9,290 bases of DNA, taken from Bacteroidales bacterium. Its GTDB lineage: Bacteria; Bacteroidota; Bacteroidia; Bacteroidales; UBA1556. The notes under the pieces were generated by a model. That model ran no database searches and was not told the origin of the DNA. It saw only the letters and a list, made by a program, of their open reading frames with translations. Positions 7,715 through 9,290 of the stretch are shown here, one piece after another; positions within the stretch are counted from its first letter, which is position 1, and the number at the start of each line of letters is the position of its first letter. Where the stretch lies: NCBI GenBank assembly GCA_029939445.1, contig JAOZSY010000100.1, forward strand, positions 1 to 9,290, in the 5' to 3' direction. The translations under genes were made by a program, and so were the position numbers.

Positions 7715-7748
7715 TAACCAAAGCTTATCGAATTATTGTCGTCTTATA
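7715..7748 (+). promoter_or_regulatory. Candidate control element upstream of micro-gene 2 (copy B)
   Basis: TAAC at 7715-7718 and TCGTCTTATA at 7739-7748 are separated by 20 bases, exactly as in copy A (7436-7469). The 10-mer lies 29 bases before the ATG at 7778. It sits between the terminator of micro-gene 1 and micro-gene 2, where a promoter is required. No TAnnTTTG element is present in this interval. Confidence 0.45.
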
Positions 7749-7777
7749 TTCATAAACCAATTTAAAATTATAAAAAA

Positions 7778-7882
7778 ATGTCAAAACAAAATCAAACAAA
7801 AGATATAAAGCAAACTCATTTAATGGCTATATATAGCTTTATAATAGTAGGAGTAATCATTATTACAGTTCTTACTACATAA
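7778..7882 (+). CDS. Micro-gene 2: 34-residue single-pass membrane protein, paralogue of micro-gene 1
   Basis: I do not recognise the family. The layout matches the peptide encoded 144 bp upstream: a polar, lysine- and glutamine-rich tail (MSKQNQTKDIKQTH) and then a single hydrophobic helix (about 15-32) ending in TVLTT. The helices align without gaps from IY onward, sharing I, Y, I, V, I, I, T, L and T, while the tails differ more. Gene spacing (ATG to ATG 252 bp) and shared upstream blocks suggest an old tandem duplication of a whole transcription unit. An A-rich stretch (TATAAAAAA) directly precedes the ATG, normal for Bacteroidota initiation. The gene ends 59 bases before a strong terminator hairpin. 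Being so short, each peptide would easily be missed by automated gene calling. Confidence 0.7.
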   Translation: MSKQNQTKDIKQTHLMAIYSFIIVGVIIITVLTT

Positions 7883-7941
7883 AATCGTACAATATTCACG
7901 GTTAATAACTCTTTGGTAGAAGAGTATACTAATACTAACTT

Positions 7942-7980
7942 AAAAAAGCTTTAATAGAAATATCAAAGCTTTTTTTATTT
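7942..7980. terminator. Bidirectional intrinsic terminator between micro-gene 2 and pgi
   Basis: The perfect 11-bp stem AAAAAAGCTTT (7942-7952) and AAAGCTTTTTT (7965-7975) has a 12-base loop. The right arm runs into T's for the plus strand. The A-run of the left arm gives a U-tract on the minus strand, 15-53 bases past the pgi stop. It can therefore end both micro-gene 2 and pgi transcripts. Confidence 0.85.
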
Positions 7981-7994
7981 GCAAGTTTTTACAT

Positions 7995-9290
7995 CTATTT
8001 CTTTCCTAGAAGCTCAAACATATTTGATTTATAAGCTTCTACACCTGGCTGATCAAAAGGATTTACGTCTAATGTATAGCCACTATAAGCACAAGCTAGC
8101 TCAAAGAAATAAATCATTTGACCAATATTTTCTTCATTAATTTTATTAATTTCAATTATAATATTTGGAACTCCACCATCAATATGAGCCTTTAAGGTCC
8201 CTTTTTGAGCCATTTGATTTACGTAATCAACATTCTTTCCTTTAAGATAATTCAGACCATCTAAATCTTGCTCCTTTTCGGGAATAGTAATTGAGTGTTC
8301 AACAGTATTTACACTTATCAATGTTTCAAATATTTTGCGCCTTCCGTCTTGAATATACTGACCCATAGAATGTAAATCAGTAGTGAAATTAGCTCCTGAA
8401 GGAAAAATTCCTTTATGTTCTTTTCCTTCACTCTCTCCAAAAAGTTGTTTCCACCATTCGGTAAAATACATAAGACTTGGACTGAAATTTATTAATATTT
8501 CAATATCAAATCCTTTGTTCAATAGTACATTACGGGTAATTGCATATTTAGCTGCAGGATTAATATTTTCTTTTGCAGTAGAGGCGGTTAATTTTTCCAT
8601 ATGCAAGGCTCCCTCAATTAAAGCTTCAATATTGTAACCTGCAATAGCAATGGGCAATAAACCAACTGGTGTAAGTACTGAGAATCTTCCTCCTACATCA
8701 TTAGGTACAATAAATGTCTTATATCCTTTTTGAGTGGCTAATGTGCGTAAGGCTCCTTTCTCAGCATCAGTAATAGCAATAATTCGAGAAGTGGCTTCTT
8801 CTGCACCGTACTTATTCTCCAAGTGATTAGCTAATAGTCTAAAGGCAATCGCGGGCTCTGTCGTAGTTCCAGATTTAGAAATAACGGTAAGGGCATAGTC
8901 CTCATTATCTAATAACGCAAGCAAATCGTGAAGATAGTCTTCACTCAAATTTTGTCCAGCATATAATATCTTTGGGTTTTCACTAGTTTGATACGCATCA
9001 AAAGGATTTTGCAGAGCTTCGATAACTGCACGAGCTCCTAAATACGAACCTCCAATTCCAATTACCACAAAATACTTTGCTTTTTTACGGATATCAGCTG
9101 CAACTTGCTTAATGTCATTAATAACCTTAGGTGTAATTGATGATGGAAGATTATGCCAACCAAGAAATTCAGAACCTTTTCCAGTTTTATTTATTACCAT
9201 TTGATGTATTGAATCCATTCTGCTTGCAACAGCTTGGTATTCGCTATTATCAAAAAAACTATCGCTATGTTGTATATCTATTTTTAATGT
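7995..9290 (-). CDS. pgi: Glucose-6-phosphate isomerase (5' end outside the window)
   Basis: Cytoplasmic glycolytic and gluconeogenic enzyme interconverting glucose 6-phosphate and fructose 6-phosphate. Counting from the first in-frame Met in the window (position 9218), it shows GIGGSYLGARA (54-64), the phosphate-binding SKSGTTTE (114-121) and PGI signature 1 DVGGRFSVLTPVG (174-186). It also has FGESEGKEHKG with the likely catalytic Glu (E262), DLHSMGQ (H283) and PGI signature 2 ending FDQPGVEAYK (388-397, active-site Lys K397). That Met is not the start. The frame stays open for 24 more codons to the window edge, reading TLKIDIQHSDSFFDNSEYQA and four more residues, which resembles the normal N terminus of the roughly 450-aa Bacteroidota/Firmicutes-type enzyme. 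At least 431 residues are visible, so only a few are probably missing. The stop is followed by the bidirectional terminator shared with micro-gene 2. Confidence 0.97.
   Translation of the reverse strand, partial: TLKIDIQHSDSFFDNSEYQAVASRMDSIHQMVINKTGKGSEFLGWHNLPSSITPKVINDIKQVAADIRKKAKYFVVIGIGGSYLGARAVIEALQNPFDAYQTSENPKILYAGQNLSEDYLHDLLALLDNEDYALTVISKSGTTTEPAIAFRLLANHLENKYGAEEATSRIIAITDAEKGALRTLATQKGYKTFIVPNDVGGRFSVLTPVGLLPIAIAGYNIEALIEGALHMEKLTASTAKENINPAAKYAITRNVLLNKGFDIEILINFSPSLMYFTEWWKQLFGESEGKEHKGIFPSGANFTTDLHSMGQYIQDGRRKIFETLISVNTVEHSITIPEKEQDLDGLNYLKGKNVDYVNQMAQKGTLKAHIDGGVPNIIIEINKINEENIGQMIYFFELACAYSGYTLDVNPFDQPGVEAYKSNMFELLGKK

Noticed and set aside
7908..7925. Small hairpin ACTCTT / AAGAGT between micro-gene 2 and its terminator
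   Set aside because: The 6-bp stem has no T-run and no second copy near micro-gene 1, so it is probably chance.

Overview
The window looks like a chromosomal segment from a member of the Bacteroidota. Four things point there: very AT-rich intergenic DNA, A-rich leaders without clear Shine-Dalgarno sequences, perfect TAnnTTTG -7 promoter elements in front of mfd and ssb, and a lipoprotein resembling the DUF4836 family, which is typical of this phylum. The proteins are conserved core types, and I see no insertion sequence, prophage, CRISPR array, tRNA or rRNA.

Layout, left to right. Positions 1-4142 hold two plus-strand information-processing genes. These are mfd (transcription-repair coupling factor, 1129 aa) and ssb (single-stranded DNA-binding protein, 158 aa), each with its own promoter-like element. 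ssb ends at a textbook hairpin terminator. A plus-strand acyl-ACP thioesterase gene (4187-4924; a longer start at 4160 is possible) then converges, with only 7 bp between stop codons, on a minus-strand pair. That pair is a histidinol-phosphatase-like PHP-domain enzyme (6607-7452) and a DUF4836-like lipoprotein (4932-6536). An imperfect 12-bp hairpin inside the 3' end of the thioesterase coding region is placed to terminate the lipoprotein transcript. The right end (7995-9290) is a minus-strand glucose-6-phosphate isomerase gene whose 5' end lies beyond the window.

The most unusual part is the roughly 540-bp gap between the PHP gene and pgi. It holds two tandem, related micro-genes encoding 35- and 34-residue single-pass membrane proteins (7526-7633 and 7778-7882). 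Each is followed by its own intrinsic terminator. Each is preceded by the same 10-base element, TCGTCTTATA, with a TAAC motif exactly 20 bases further upstream in both cases. They look like duplicated, independently transcribed units under a shared control element. Their function is unknown to me.

Apart from this pair the genes are housekeeping and need no joint pathway: DNA repair and replication (mfd, ssb), fatty-acid release (thioesterase), envelope (lipoprotein), a phosphoesterase possibly in histidine synthesis, and central carbon metabolism (pgi). All family assignments come from reading motifs by eye, without database searches.
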